64,000 nt of DNA from Uloborus plumipes (Eukaryota; Arthropoda; Arachnida; Araneae; Uloboridae): the NCBI GenBank assembly GCA_038373865.1, contig JAXGGA010005527.1:1-64000 (forward strand). The letters are read 5' to 3'. Positions 35,801-49,017 of this stretch are shown piece after piece. The position numbers and the translations under genes are program-made. Below the pieces are notes generated by a model. The model was not told the origin of the DNA. It did no database searches and was given only the letters and a program-made list of their open reading frames with translations. Position 1 is the first letter of the stretch, and the number at the start of each line of letters is the position of its first letter.

Positions 35801-38800
35801 TCCCTCCGATGTCACAATCTCAATGTAGCGACTTTAGTGATGTGCAAAGGCTTCTAACTTGACCCGATGTAATTCTTTGCGACAAGATCAGATATTCAAA
35901 TTTGTTTTTAACAACTTTCTTACCATGCAAAAATGGGTAGCTCTACTATTCTCTCTATACCTTAGAATCATCTTAAAAGGTAACTTCAACATACCCCCTC
36001 TACTTGTGTCCAATCCATGTTTCCAGGACTCTTAATTTATCCCGCATATGTCACTGTCCCCCGGATTCATCGGTGGCTCAACATATTTCCAAACCACGCG
36101 ACATTCAGCCTTCATTCGAACACTTGAAAAATGGTACATTACGTACTTAACTTGTCTTGGCTTTTTAACGACCCTATATCTTCAAGTTTTTTCATATTAT
36201 ACCATTCCTTATCTTCAATATCAATAGCCAAATTACCTTTTCGTTTGTATGTAATATTATACTTAAACTACTTTTATCCTCTAATTTCCAATGTTGGGGA
36301 TCCCAGAACCCTTATTTTTCTGTGCCAATTCAAAATTAATTTTTTAATCCTTCTGCAAGAAATATGATATTTTCTTTGTTGAACTCTTCGAATTACAACA
36401 GTGTAGATCTAATCATAAAGCCCTCACTTATTGATTTTTATGGCTCCCTGTACTCTGATTGTAAAGATCCATTTTCTCGAAGTATTAATCGTTAACTATA
36501 ACCTCATTGAATCAAAGGATAACTTTCCCCCCTCATACTATCTTATCTGTCGAATAATATAAAGCAACTAAATGACAACCAAAATTTCAATTGCGACGAC
36601 TCCAGTAACAGTAAGAACTATTTTTCAAAGAAGCATGAATCGTATATAATTACTTTCAACATACTGCGCAATATATCCAATGAGACCCATTTTAGTTATT
36701 AATTTTAATCTCGCAGTATCATATCAATTATTACACTTTCTTAGTACACCTCTGACCATTTACAAAATAATCTATTATCACATTAACTATATGACTGTCG
36801 TATAGCTCATGTCCACAAAACACAAAGTAAGTTTCGCTTCATTTTACATTCTACTATCAGCATAAAATTGACACTTCTTGCTTTTTCCTCATTTGATTTT
36901 TTTGTTTACTTGAATAAAAATCAAATACTCTTCTCAACCATATTATTATTCTTACAATATTTTTACGTAGTTAAACATTTTTTACTGTAACTATCATAAT
37001 CCTTTTATAAGACTACCCAATAAAGTGTTCTGGTATCACATATGGTCGTAGTCACTTGCTCTTGAAACAATTCTTGACTGAGGCATTTTTAGCCAGGTTA
37101 GTGATTATTTCTAGATACGACACTCGCATATAGCCGTGCCTCGTAACACGGCATTCCCACTTGTTTTTCGAGTTTCCTTTCGCTGTAACGTATATGAGTA
37201 AATCAATTAATAAATGATCGTTAACTCGTTTAGTTCATTTGCAAGAAATGCGACACATTCAGTAAATTTCATTTTCGAATTCTATAGTCACTTTTTAGTT
37301 TCATTCAACTTCTCATGAAGTTAATCTACTAATAAGATTGTCAAAGTTCTCGTCAGTCTTTGATTAGCCCAGGTTGTCATTGGATTTCCCCTTATCAATT
37401 CGATTTGGGTTTTAGCGGATATCTCCACTGCAGAACGAGTGCCGGATTATCAGACGACGTGCCATAGTTTGAACACTTAATATAACACTTTTTACAATAA
37501 TCTTCAGCATTTCTTCACGTGATATTCCATGAAGTTCATATTATTCAATTTGAAACGTAAATTTTCTGGCAATAGATGCCGATATTTTGTACATTTAATG
37601 GGTACACAATGAACATTGCTGATATTACTTTTGTTTGACTATAAATGAATAGAAAATCTTAGACAAATTATAGATTATCTTTTAATAGTTTTCATTTTCT
37701 GTGAGACTAACATGGACTTCACTAAATTTAAACTCATAACATTTCTTTGCAGTTTTGAGGACTCATTTTAATAGTACTAGCACCTTTTATCAACGTTCTT
37801 ACTACTCAAACTTTGCGCTTTTGCAAATATATTTTACGCAAAACCTTTATCTTCCTTAGTTTCTTCTCTACAAACAATTTCTCTACTGTCTTTAGACTTA
37901 TTCAAGAAGATAACTATCTCAACTTCGATAATTTCACACATTACAGAACTTCTGAGTCCGGTCATATCGTAGACTTTTAATCATTACTGGTCGGTCTCGA
38001 TTTATCGTATATTATAATAGATAATCCATATACGTGCATATTCTAGCGTGTACAGCACTTTATACTATTCAACTCAGAGTATTATCATTATATGTAGTAT
38101 AACAACTACAGGTTCCTTATAAAACTGAACTCAAGTCGTATATTATTAGGGTTGCGGATTTAATTGGATTTTTCCAACTCACCTACCATACGTATTTATC
38201 AACTCACGCAATATCGCTTTATTACTACTCGCTAACTGAATAATCACGAAATCATTGATGCAGAGGTTTTTTACTTTTTTTTTATCCATAGACGAAACCG
38301 CATATGCGCTTTAAAACGCTTTGGTTTTTACTTTCAGCTTTATTTTATACTTGTCTACAGAGCAAGTCTGAGCGAACAATTAAGCATACGCTTAATTGAG
38401 TTAAATTAACTAGTTTTAATTGCATGAGATAAGATAGGTGGATATTAAACAAAACAGAAATACACAGATACAATAAAGCACGCAAGCAGATCAACATCAA
38501 ATCAATTACAGTGACTAATTCACACTACAGTGATGCCCACAACTGAATATTCACAAAAACATCTAACATAAGAGGTTGCCAATACACTAACTATTAACTT
38601 CAGACTATAATACAATTCATAACATCCCCCCCCTCCCCCCTGCAGGACGTCTCTGGTATGTTATGCTTTAGTAAATTCGTTGCCGTCAGGTCTGGCGAAT
38701 CGCTGAGACTCTTTGAGTAGTATCAAAAATCTAACTATCTTTAGGGTTTATTCATAGTGGAGGTAATACACTGATAGTCTAGAGCTTAGATGATCGGTAC

Positions 38801-40912
38801 AGTGATTATGAGGTGGGGGGTGTTGGGTTTTGGAAAAAAAAAAACCCCGCGTTTGAGTTATCTCGCTAGTATACTTATGACATCTAGATAACAATGAATA
38901 TAGATGATCTATAATGCCTTGTACCTAAGTGAGTTTTATTATCTTATGGCTTGACGAGGATAATTTTTGAGCGGCTTGTTTGTATTATTAGTTCTATCTT
39001 TATTGGGAATTTCGACTCTGTCTCTCGATCTGATTCTTTGAATTTACCCTTTCTTCTTCCCCCCCCCCCCTACCCCCCCCCCCCCGGGGGGTGATTCTAT
39101 CTGTTAATCGGATTCTGCTAAATGCTTTTTCTTGTTGTACAGCGCCATCTATGAAAGATGACGTAGTTTTAGTAAATCTGGATGTAGAATTTGTCGTGGC
39201 AGAAGACTGCAAGAAAATACCGCCAGTAACATGATTATACCAGGAAGATTTTTTTTTTTGTTATCTACCTAAATCATTCGACTAGTTCCTTTCACTGTTA
39301 TGAATTTTGAAAACAAGTCAGTCTGCAATAAAAATATCAGGTTCAGGTCATCCTTAAGATAGGTTGATGTATATGTATATTATAGTAAGACTATTAGCAC
39401 AGGTGCTGAATTTTATTACTCAAGAGTTAATTATCCGTATTTACATACACTAATACATTTCTCAAATCTAATATTTCCTCGCTCGTCATGAGATTAAACA
39501 GAATGAATACCCATTATTTGGGAAATGTCATTCAAATTCCTCTCAGTAAATCGGCCTAACCCCCCCCCCTCCCCCCCTTCATGAGTTGTTCTATTATAGT
39601 TTCAATTTTATCGCTCTTTGTTTTAGTGTTACAGTTACAATTACTTTCATTGATTATACTACTTCATGTAATTAATTAAACGGTCCAATTAGTCATAAGA
39701 GTATTAATATTCTTATGCCAATTCAAATACTGATCAAGCTGTAGTTTCTCCGTGTTTCCCAAACACTCAGATATTGTTAGGTTTAAGGTTGAAAATTCTT
39801 GAATAGCTGAACTTGTTCCACCCCCCCCCCCCCCCCCCCCCACCCACCCCCCCCCCCCCCCCCACTCATGACTGAAATGTGTCTACTCTTACCAAACGAA
39901 GTTGTTCTAGTTCTGGATAACGCATTATCAATGCAGGAGCAATTGCATTGTCTTGATTGAAGCTGATTAATTAAATTCAGATTGAAAGTACTACCGTGAT
40001 AATCAAACTTGTGATAGTCATCCCAATCCCGATTAAAATAAACCATTGATATTGAAATCGTCATGTGTGAATGAAGCAAATAGTCGAAATTTTTCGATAC
40101 CAACCCCTCTGATATTCATCTCTGACTCCACTCCTTATTGCAGTATCTCTCGATAGAACTTCAACTCTTGTCAACTCACTAGGATGCTATGATGATCCTT
40201 TTCAACTATCACCATCGCAATAAATTGTGAAGAAGATTTGAATGCATTACATCAGCCTCCAAGCCAGATTCCAAATTTTCCGCATCATGACACTACGCTG
40301 CTGATACTCCGCACTTAACTAACACCCGCTAAAATGTCACCATCAGGGAGTTCATTCCTCACACGTAAATTATACAATCTATAAACACATTCAATCATAA
40401 AGTAAAAAGAAAGCAATCAATCTCACAGTTTAAATTACCTACCCCCTATATCTCAATGAAGTGCGGGCCGAAAGTATGCCTACTACTTTGATGAACATTT
40501 ATATATTAAAAATATAGTATTGAATATCGGAGTAATACCAACTGTAAAATAAACTTGAATATTTAACCCACATCTAGTTGACAGACAAAAGATCAAACCC
40601 ATAATCTGGACCTCCTATCTACGCCTGAGATATCTGTGACCTTATGCCATCGCTGTCCAAAAATGGATACCTTACTGTCCGTAAGGGAAATTTTGGAATG
40701 ATAGGACCTTATGTATCATCTTGTACCTTATGCAATTAGACCTTCTGTCTGGCGGACGTTATGTGCTCGTTGACCTTCTACGCCGTGCACTGGACCTTGT
40801 ATGAACGTGGTATCTTCTATATCGTTGCCTTTCGGTTTTGGACCCTTATAGCAGATTAGATATGTCCCCGCATAAAGTCCGTACGAATACCAGTCCATCT
40901 AGATTCTGATGT
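29830..40912 (+). repeat. error-dense direct re-reading of 19.9-27.2 kb and beyond
   Basis: Landmarks follow the clean copy in order. 29,840 matches 19,896, and 31,080-31,200 matches the right part of the nested MITE (20,620-20,716). 32,640-38,300 follows copia copy A, 38,396-38,625 its 5' LTR, 39,247 matches 26,100, and 40,590-40,912 matches the AGGTCC repeat in inverse of 47,270-46,985. The block is about 11.1 kb where the clean version is about 7.6 kb, so most differences are insertions. The copia frame is destroyed throughout. This looks like an uncorrected single-molecule read rather than an aged copy. Confidence 0.85.
32250..38625 (-). pseudogene. third, unreadable rendering of copia copy A
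   Basis: Words such as 'gatgacaatgccacacagttctg' (about 33,190) match the clean element exactly but are separated by stretches full of insertions. No frame longer than about 80 codons survives. The same nested MITE lies at the same relative place, so this is the same locus as copy A and not an independent insertion. Start is approximate. Confidence 0.75.
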
Positions 40913-43900
40913 TTTTTTTTATTTTCGCATTGTTATTTAGACTATTATCATGTTGTGTCTCGTATTTGAAGAATGTTTACATAAGAGTCACTCGCGCAGA
41001 TCTGACAATCTACAATGTGAGTACTGGTTGTATCGATAAATTTACTCAATGTGACCACGTCACACTTTGAAACGGCGAAGACTTCGCCTTAGTATAAATT
41101 AATCTGATAATTAGTATTTGTCTGACGTGTTTCGCGTACGATAGCACTTTAAGCTCGCAGCTCTCGCAGATCGCAGTACACGAGGCGAACCCAGTAAGAG
41201 TTAGCTACCAGAGCCTACGCGCGAAGTGAATGGTAGCGTGGCCCTAGCAGTATCAATAGCTAAGCTCCTACGCTCCACTATAGACTAACGTTTGCATGAA
41301 ATAATTATTTTAGATGTTGACAAGACGCGGAATGGCAAATTAAGTCTTGCTGGGACGTAAGTCAAAACATAGCTTTTGTGCTGGGGTGTGGGCACTCTAC
41401 GCTAAATTTATGTACGCTGAACAGAGAGCGGCTCTAAGTAGGCCGAAAGACAATTGTTCCTAAAACATTTATGATTCATTTATTGAATATGAGTAGATTG
41501 AGGAACAGAGACGAAAGGCAACTTAGTATACCAATCTGCATAGTATAAACAATCATGATGCATCACCTTTATATGCTTGTGGTGCGATCAGTACACCTAA
41601 ATCGCAAATCCCCCGCCCCACACTATAATCTCCAGCTAGTACTCAGGCAGAGTCTTCTCGACACATACCATGTGCTCCCCGTACTTACACCGCTTGTATA
41701 AATTCCTCACGATCTGTAGGATAGAATTTGTCCCCCCTCCCCATCCCCCACCCCCCCCCCCCCCCCCCCCCCACTCACCCCCCCATACATTGAGGTACGA
41801 GTTTATAGTACTATGTATATGTAGCACTTTGAATTAAGTATCTAAATTAACATTGAGAGTGTCGGGCATAGAATCTTGAACGCTCTACTAAACACTTTTG
41901 AGACTCTGTACGTACTTACTAATCTATTTACTCGTTAGAACATATGCTTATAGCCAGAGGTATTTTCTCCAATGAATATAAATTATACATTCGCGTCAGC
42001 ATTATCCGAGATCTGTCTATTCAGTCTTTGTCACAGTAAGTCATACCACTACGACGAAGCATTGCTATCGAATCTATAGTAGAAAGTGTCACGACGTTGG
42101 GGCGGCTCCAGCTTAGTGGCGGCGCCGCTATAGCGTGAAACACCCTAGAGTTGTCGTCCGACTTGTATACATATGAACCCGATAGCTGTCATCACACATG
42201 CTATTTAAATTAATCCAATGGATAATATCTGTCGACTTCCTTCTGACACAGATATGGTTGGGTGCGCGTGGCGGAATCTGGCTACAGTTGAGTTGGTCTC
42301 AAGTAGTAGACTCGTATCTGTAATCTTGGCGTTATTGTAGTACTTTGAATCGCACAAACCGATACTAAATTAAAACCCCCTCAGACGCTTACAAGGTTCT
42401 AAAGGCTTTGTATCCCTGAAATTGTCATATTTCTAATTTTAATATGTGTTGTCAAAAGCTCTATTGACTTTATAACGTTTTGTATCGCTGTAATGTATGA
42501 AGCGAACTGTCTAGGAATAGTCTGTTGCTTAGAATCTATGCTACAATGTTCTGCATACGACAAGCATACGTATTTTCATCTTTAAACTACTACACCATAG
42601 TTGTTCCAGGGTATGTAGAAGTAAGAAATACATTGATGTTAATAGTTAGTTAACCTTGTCTTGTATTAACAAGCCTGTACTTGCGATCGAAAGAAAGATG
42701 TGCTAATAGATCTACTTCTCTAAATATTGTGTGGCATCTGTTAAACACTCGCTGTGTAAAAATAGTTCTAGATGTTGTAGTCATAATAGTTTAAAGTGAG
42801 ATGCTTATATGTGTATTAAATAGATTTGACATAGTATGCTCAAACTCACGTCTGAACATCCCCCCCTCCCCTCTTCCTTTCTTTGCTAATAGATATTATT
42901 GTATTGGCCTTATTCACGGTCGTCAGTGTGACTAATATAGCTAAGAAGAGAGATTCTTACTTGAACATTTTAATATACGTACATATAATTACTAGATTGT
43001 TTGTCTCATACCTAAAGAAAACTAACGTTTTGTATGACTAATTTTGATCTATGTGTTTCTAGTAAGAATATATCATTTTCAGTGTTTAGTGTTGTAGTAG
43101 TATCAATTATTAGGTCTCAATGACATTTGTGATTTTCGACAACTAATGTACTTGTACTATGTTTTTTATTTTTTCTAACCGCCAATACGATTCGGTTATA
43201 TGCAATCTATTTGTAGAAATCTACTTATGCGTTGCTAGAGAATACCCGCGCCATCGAACGATTTGTTATTGCAGTACGATTAGCTTGTAAAGTCAGCTCC
43301 GTACTATTAGACGCCTCGTTGAGTGTCAACAGTTATATATATTGATCGATAAGAATTTAAACAAATTTGTCTCATTATATTTGTTGGTTTGCATCCGTTC
43401 AACACACGTCACCCCCATATACTTCCATCCAGTTGTGCAACTACGTCTCATTCGGACCCAACTTAAATGGAATATACCGAGAGAGTCGTGATCATGTGTA
43501 CAGCATGATACTTTGTGTCTACCTGAAGATCGCTTACGCAAGATTAGTACTGTCACGTTGCTTATCTCGTTAGTATTATGTATTCTCATGTATACTGACT
43601 CTCCAGATCTGGCTTTATACGAAAAGGTGATTACTTATAAGCCTAGTCTTTATCTTTCCGGCTAGGAAATTGCCTGGTCTCTCATCTCATATAGTTGTTC
43701 TGAGTAGTATATGAATAGATTTCCGATGGGGTGGTCGGGCGCGAAGACGATAAAAAACGCGATGAAGGTGTGAACATGCCATCTTTTAAGAATCAAACTT
43801 ATTATTTTTTGATACTTGTTTCAATCAATAGATAGAGTGATGGCGAAACTGCGCGCTGCATAAAGGTACAGCACATCAGAAGTTGATTTATGGTTTTATA

Positions 43901-44590
43901 ATGTACTCTGAATCGTATCGTATGACATATATACACAACATTGAAACTGCACTGTATGTTCTGTATTTGAGAGGCATGTTCTTCATCGATTAACAGGATA
44001 ATAATTTGATGCTTACAGTCTGTATTAGAAAAGATTTATCTATGGAAATAAAATTGTAAATTATATATGATAGAAATATGATTCGAGTAAGCTTAATACT
44101 CCTCCGCCTGCCCGCAGCTAAGATAGTACATCATATTGTATGCACTGGAGCAAATACAAATCTTGGAGACATCGGTTTAGTAATATGTATATGAGCTATC
44201 ACATAGTGTTCCGTGTATACATAGAGTGCTAAATTAATCTCAGCAAGAGTTTCGATGAGAATGTAATGACTATAATGTCCTGTGTACAGCTGTTTTTTTT
44301 CAAGAACCTACGATGATGCCTGTACATCTTGCTGTTACCACTAGATTATGCGTAGCAGGGAGCCAATGGCCTGTTCAGCAGTCATGTTTTGTAGTGTGTA
44401 TCAATTGCGCTGTGCTATCACTCTGACCCTTACTCTAGTACTAAACATAAATAAGACACAAAATGTTACCGCAAGAGACTCTATCAAGTTAAATGTAAAA
44501 TACTGCTGAGATGATCTATGCGTAGTGCCTAAATTTGATTCTGTGATGTAGGACATCCACACTTATTCTACTTAGATAAGAAATTGCCAT
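40913..44590. other. error-dense continuation, partly the inverse of 46.98-46.7 kb
   Basis: 41,090-41,180 follows the reverse complement of 46,912-46,840 ('cttagta.aaattaatctg', 'gcgtac', 'atagcac', 'ctcgcag'). 41,385-41,420 follows that of 46,742-46,710 ('ctaaatttatgtacgct'). Further right I cannot match it by eye. No gene is supported; the 106-, 87- and 68-codon frames here are chance or error products. Confidence 0.65.
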
Positions 44591-45361
44591 TTAGGTAAGT
44601 CTGTATTCATGCAACATATAGCAATTCAGAAAACTTTTTACGTGGACACTAGATTTTCATGGAAAACTGTGGTGTCTCGGAAGGTTATTTGGAATAATTT
44701 GTGACGATTAGACGTGATTTAGATTGTGACGATTATAAATACAAGAGGTTACTTTTAAGTTGTAACTTCTCTCCGGAAGGTGTGTGCTGCATGGGTTAGT
44801 GCACAGCTAAAAGTATGCATCTATCTTTGTTTAATCAAAAAGATATAATGTTGCATTTTCTCTTGAACTCTACACAGTAGGGTTTTCTCTTCCAAATTTC
44901 AAAAAATATTATAACTTCAACAAAACCCGAGAATTTGTAATTAATTACGAAAAGCAAACGTATTATTGCGAGCAGCTTTAGGCAATTTAATCGAAAAAAT
45001 ATGATTTGTCTACTCTTTGTAAATTTCGACCTAGAAAGTAGCATTTTAAATGTGGTGGTGGTCCCTAAATCTTTGGTCGGTCATAACTTTTGTTCTACTG
45101 GTCTTACAGTGATGCCGCTTGGTACCCAGCATACTTTTGGCCCTCCGTACCTAATTATGTAACCAAATGTAGGGGTTCCTATTTGAAAAAAAAACTATGA
45201 CTTTGAGTTCATTTCACTTTGTATATAGCCCCTTATCAAAATTTTACTACATAATTTTAAAGAAGACTTTAATCCATGTCAGCAGATACTTTTCTTTTGT
45301 TCTTGGCAAGTATAGCAGCCGAATAATTCAGAATATTTCGTTTTTTTTTTTTCTAAGACTG
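44590..45361 (-). mobile_element. truncated inverted copy of the 784-2400 DNA transposon
   Basis: Reverse complement of 784 to about 1,610, with scattered differences (for example extra 'gattgtgacgatt' near 44,725). The outer end 'ttctaagactg' abuts TA at 45,362-45,363. The element is cut off on its left at the point where readable sequence begins. Confidence 0.8.
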
Positions 45362-45363
45362 TA

Positions 45364-46984
45364 CATACATACATACATGCATTCATTTTTATATATAAAG
45401 AAGATTAACCATCAACATTCTTCTTCTTATGCAAATTTCCCTACTCTATGATTTAAAAGCATGTTGTCACCCTATGCTTGTTTACGTCTTCGCGACAATC
45501 TGAATCTATTAATCTCAGCAACTATTTTCGGACCGGCATTTCCTCGGGAAATGCTTGGCTTTAGAATCACCTCGAGCCAGCTCTGACGTCATATCATGAG
45601 GAAATAAATAAAAATTAAGACAAAAAGGTCGATCCCAGTAAAATTTATGCTGAACAACCAGATCGGCCATGTTTGGTCCTGATAACTTTCAATCTGTAAA
45701 AATTGCTAGAAATAATAATGGAAAATTTTATCCATTTATTTTTTACCAAACGCGAATAACTTTACAAGCTATCGTAAAGAAACGTTGACTTTCTCTACAC
45801 GCATGATATCCCAAAAAGTTACATTTGTTTTCGCGAAACTTTTCAATTACATGTGTTTGTCTAGCCTATCTCTACAACCTAAACCTAAATTTTTCTGAAA
45901 ATTCAATACAAAAACTTGTTTTCTGACAAAACTTAGTAAATTTTGACTTTAAATTTCAGTAAAAAACTTTTAATTTAAAAAAATAATAAATTTAGGTTTA
46001 AGTTTTGAGAAACAAACTATTTAATATAGCAATACTTTAAAATTAAAACTAGAATTATACATGCATTTTACAATAAGATAGGGTGCATCTTTTTCGAACT
46101 TGAGAAAAAGGTAAATTTTACAATTATTTTTTCCCTATCGAAAAATGTAGTGTTTAAATGCTTGTTGTGCATTGTATTCTGAGATTCTCGGCTTTCATTT
46201 AAAACAAAAATTTAGTCATAGCTTGAATAGAAATTTAGTTACAAACTTTTAAATAACGGGTATTTGTTGTGTCAAGTAAACATTTTAAGACACCCCTAGA
46301 CCCCCTTCCAGCAGTGTGAGTTATTATTTGTTAATTAATTATTGTTGTTGATAGGTTTTGTAGCGTCGTTATATACCATGTCATGTCGTTCTGTGTCATT
46401 ACTAAAGAATATCTACGAAGTAAAAAATTCATTTGAATTCCTCTGAACTATGTTCTTAAGAGTAAAAGATTAGGAAACGTAAAAATTGTTAACCCACTCC
46501 ATTATAATTAATTCAAGTGCTATAACATCTCTCTCCGCCTTTCAAGTTCTACCTACGTTACGTACTCGGTACTCGGCAGATGTGTGACCTGCGATCTTAC
46601 TGAATTTGGGGGGGGGGGGGGGATTGGTTGATGACCCCAAGATTAAGTGAAATGAGACGATTTCAAAAGTCTTCTCCAATAACTTTAATTACAAATATAA
46701 AAATGAGTAGTAGCGTACATAAATTTAGGTGTGCCCCCACCCCCCTGCAAAAGATTTTTGACTACGCCCCACACCTCTCTGTTAACTATAAAAAAATTTC
46801 CCGTGTCATAGCGCTATTTATCTGGATTGCGCTCCATCAAACTTCGTGTCCCACCTCTGCGCCGCTGGGGCTGCGAGGTGCTATGTACGCAACTGAAAAT
46901 AAAACAGATTAATTTTTACTAAGCTGTTCGCCGACCACATGAAAATTGCTCGCAGACCACTTGTGATTCGTTGCCCACAGCATC
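45364..46984. other. non-coding stretch, no gene seen
   Basis: A short (catA)n run lies at 45,363-45,378 and a 13-G run near 46,609-46,621. The 94-codon frame at 46,628-46,912 runs over the C-rich patch at 46,735-46,746 and shows no motif. Confidence 0.5.
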
Positions 46985-47270
46985 AGAATCTAGATGACGG
47001 GTATTCGCTTCGGGATTCGGCTAGAAGGTCCAAAACCGAAAGGCCCACGAATAGAAGATCCACGTTCAAAAGGTCCACGGGATAGAAGGTCAACGAGACA
47101 TAAGGTCCGCCAGACAGAAGGTCCAATGGCCATAAGGTACAAGGAACATAAGGTCCATCATCCAAAATTTCCACGGACAGAAGGTCCACATTTTTGGACA
47201 GCGATGGCATAAGGTCCAGATTTCTCAGCGGGGTGGATAGGAGGTCCAGATTTTGGGTTTATCTTTTGTC
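46985..47270 (+). repeat. decayed AGGTCC tandem repeat, ~18-20-bp period
   Basis: At least ten units with the core [a/g]AAGGTCCA or close variants ('gaaggtcca', 'ataaggtcca', 'aaaggtcca', 'ggaggtcca') are separated by 8-12 variable bases. The two overlapping open frames over it (plus and minus) arise from the repeat itself. Confidence 0.8.
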
Positions 47271-48919
47271 TTCAACTTATTTTGTTAAATATTCAAGTTT
47301 TACATGGTAATTACTACCATAATACATATTTTTAATATAAAATGTCTCTGTATAGATTAACTTTCCCCCACTCTTGAGATATAAAGGTAATTTAAACATT
47401 AGATTGCCTTTTTTTTTTTGTTGAAATGTGTTTTATTGTAAATGTAGCGTGGAGATGACCCCTGATGTGGCAACGGGTTGTTTTAGTGCGGGATATGCGC
47501 GTAGTGTATGGCGGGAAATTTTGGAATCTGCCTTGCGGGCTGATGAATGCATTTCAAAACTTCTTCCTTTTTCGTGGTGATTGAAAGTCATACATGTCAA
47601 GGTCATTAGAGGTAGCTGCATGGAGTGGGGGAGATAATTTTCAGAGGGGTGGTGATCGAAAATATCGATTTTCTTCATTTTCATGGTTCAAATCAATGGT
47701 TTATTTAATACGGGATGGATGACTCACAAGTTTATTTCACGGTAGTTTTCAATCTGAAATTAATTTAGCTTCAACAAGCATGCAATGTCCTGCTTGAATC
47801 TGTTAGCCAGAACAGAACAACTTCTGGGAAAGAGTGACCTTTCAGTCATACAAGTTCACTATTCAAATTTTCCCTTCCCAATATTTAGCAGGAAGAGAAA
47901 TTCAAGATTTGGAATGGCATAAGAAAATAATACTCTTACTCATGACCGTTTAATTATACATAAGTAGTAAATCATAAATATAACTGGTAACTACTAAAAC
48001 AAAGAGCGATAAAATTGAAACTAATAATAGAACAACTCATGACCGGATTTACTGAGCGAATTTGAATGACATTTCAAATATGTATTATGCTGTTTTAATC
48101 ATGCGGCCGGAGATTTAGATTGAAAATGTATAGTTGTTTAAAATTTTGATAATAAATCGCACTGCTATGCTAAAAACATATACAAATACAGGATGACCTG
48201 AACCTGATACAGACTGACTGTTTTCAAAAATTCATAACAGAAGAACAGTAGATGATAGTAGATAACAAAAAAAAAAATCTTCCTGGTAATTCATGTAGCT
48301 GGCCGGTAATTTTTTTCCCTCCAGAATTTCATTCCAGTTCAAATATTTTCAATAGATGGCGCTGTAAAAAGAAGCCATGCAAGTCAAAGAAGAATCACCC
48401 CGCCCCGCTAAGAAAACTAAATACAAGCCGCCAAAAAATTTCCGTCGCCAAGAAAAATGTAAAAGAGTGACTAAGGACTGTTTACGCGAGTAACCAAACC
48501 GGGTTTTCACCCCTCTGTATCTCAGCCCCACAAAGATCCCTAGAGTTGATTTTTGGTATACTCAATCTCCAGCGGCACCTGACGGCACATACTAAAGCAA
48601 AACATCCAGGACCCTCAGGGGGAGGGGGGGGATGTTGAATATAATTCTGAAGTTATGTTGTATGGCAACACTTTGTTAGATGTTTTTGTGAAATCGTTTG
48701 GCATCACTTGTGTGATATCACTTTTGGATTTTGTGTTGTATCTGTTGCGTGCTTTTTGTATCTGTGTATTCTGTTTGTATTATCCACTCATCTCATGCAA
48801 TAAAAGTTTAATTAAACTCAATAGGTTATGTTCCCAGCTGCTCTGTAAAGTAAAAATAAAAGCTGAAGTAAAAGAAAAAGAAAGCGCATTCGTTTCGCCT
48901 AAAAAAAAAAAGTAAAAAC
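47184..48919. repeat. inverted near-identical duplication, right arm
   Basis: Inverse of 25,458-27,195. It includes the right end of the large TA-flanked element (from 48,189), a copia 5' LTR (48,633-48,823), primer-binding site and the start of the leader. The match stops abruptly inside the leader after 'gtaaaaac' (48,912-48,919). Confidence 0.9.
48633..48823 (+). repeat. copia 5' LTR, inverse of the copy A 5' LTR
   Basis: 191 bp, with the same private variants as the copy A 5' LTR ('aacactttgtta', 'cttttggattttg'), so it is a duplicate of that LTR and not one from copy B. Primer site follows at 48,824-48,838. Confidence 0.9.
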
Positions 48920-49017
48920 AGATTTAGTAAAAGGATATACCCATTACAGGTTATTGTATGCAGTAACTAACAAGCGTTCCTCTTTTAGGCTACTGGGCAT
49001 AAATGGGTTAAGGGTGA

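Noticed and set aside
29830..40912. Repeat-induced mutation or hypermutation of a copia copy
   Set aside because: Such processes give substitutions of one type and keep length; here the differences are mainly insertions of mixed bases.
46994..47212. Overlapping plus and minus frames with periodic residues
   Set aside because: Both follow from the AGGTCC tandem array.
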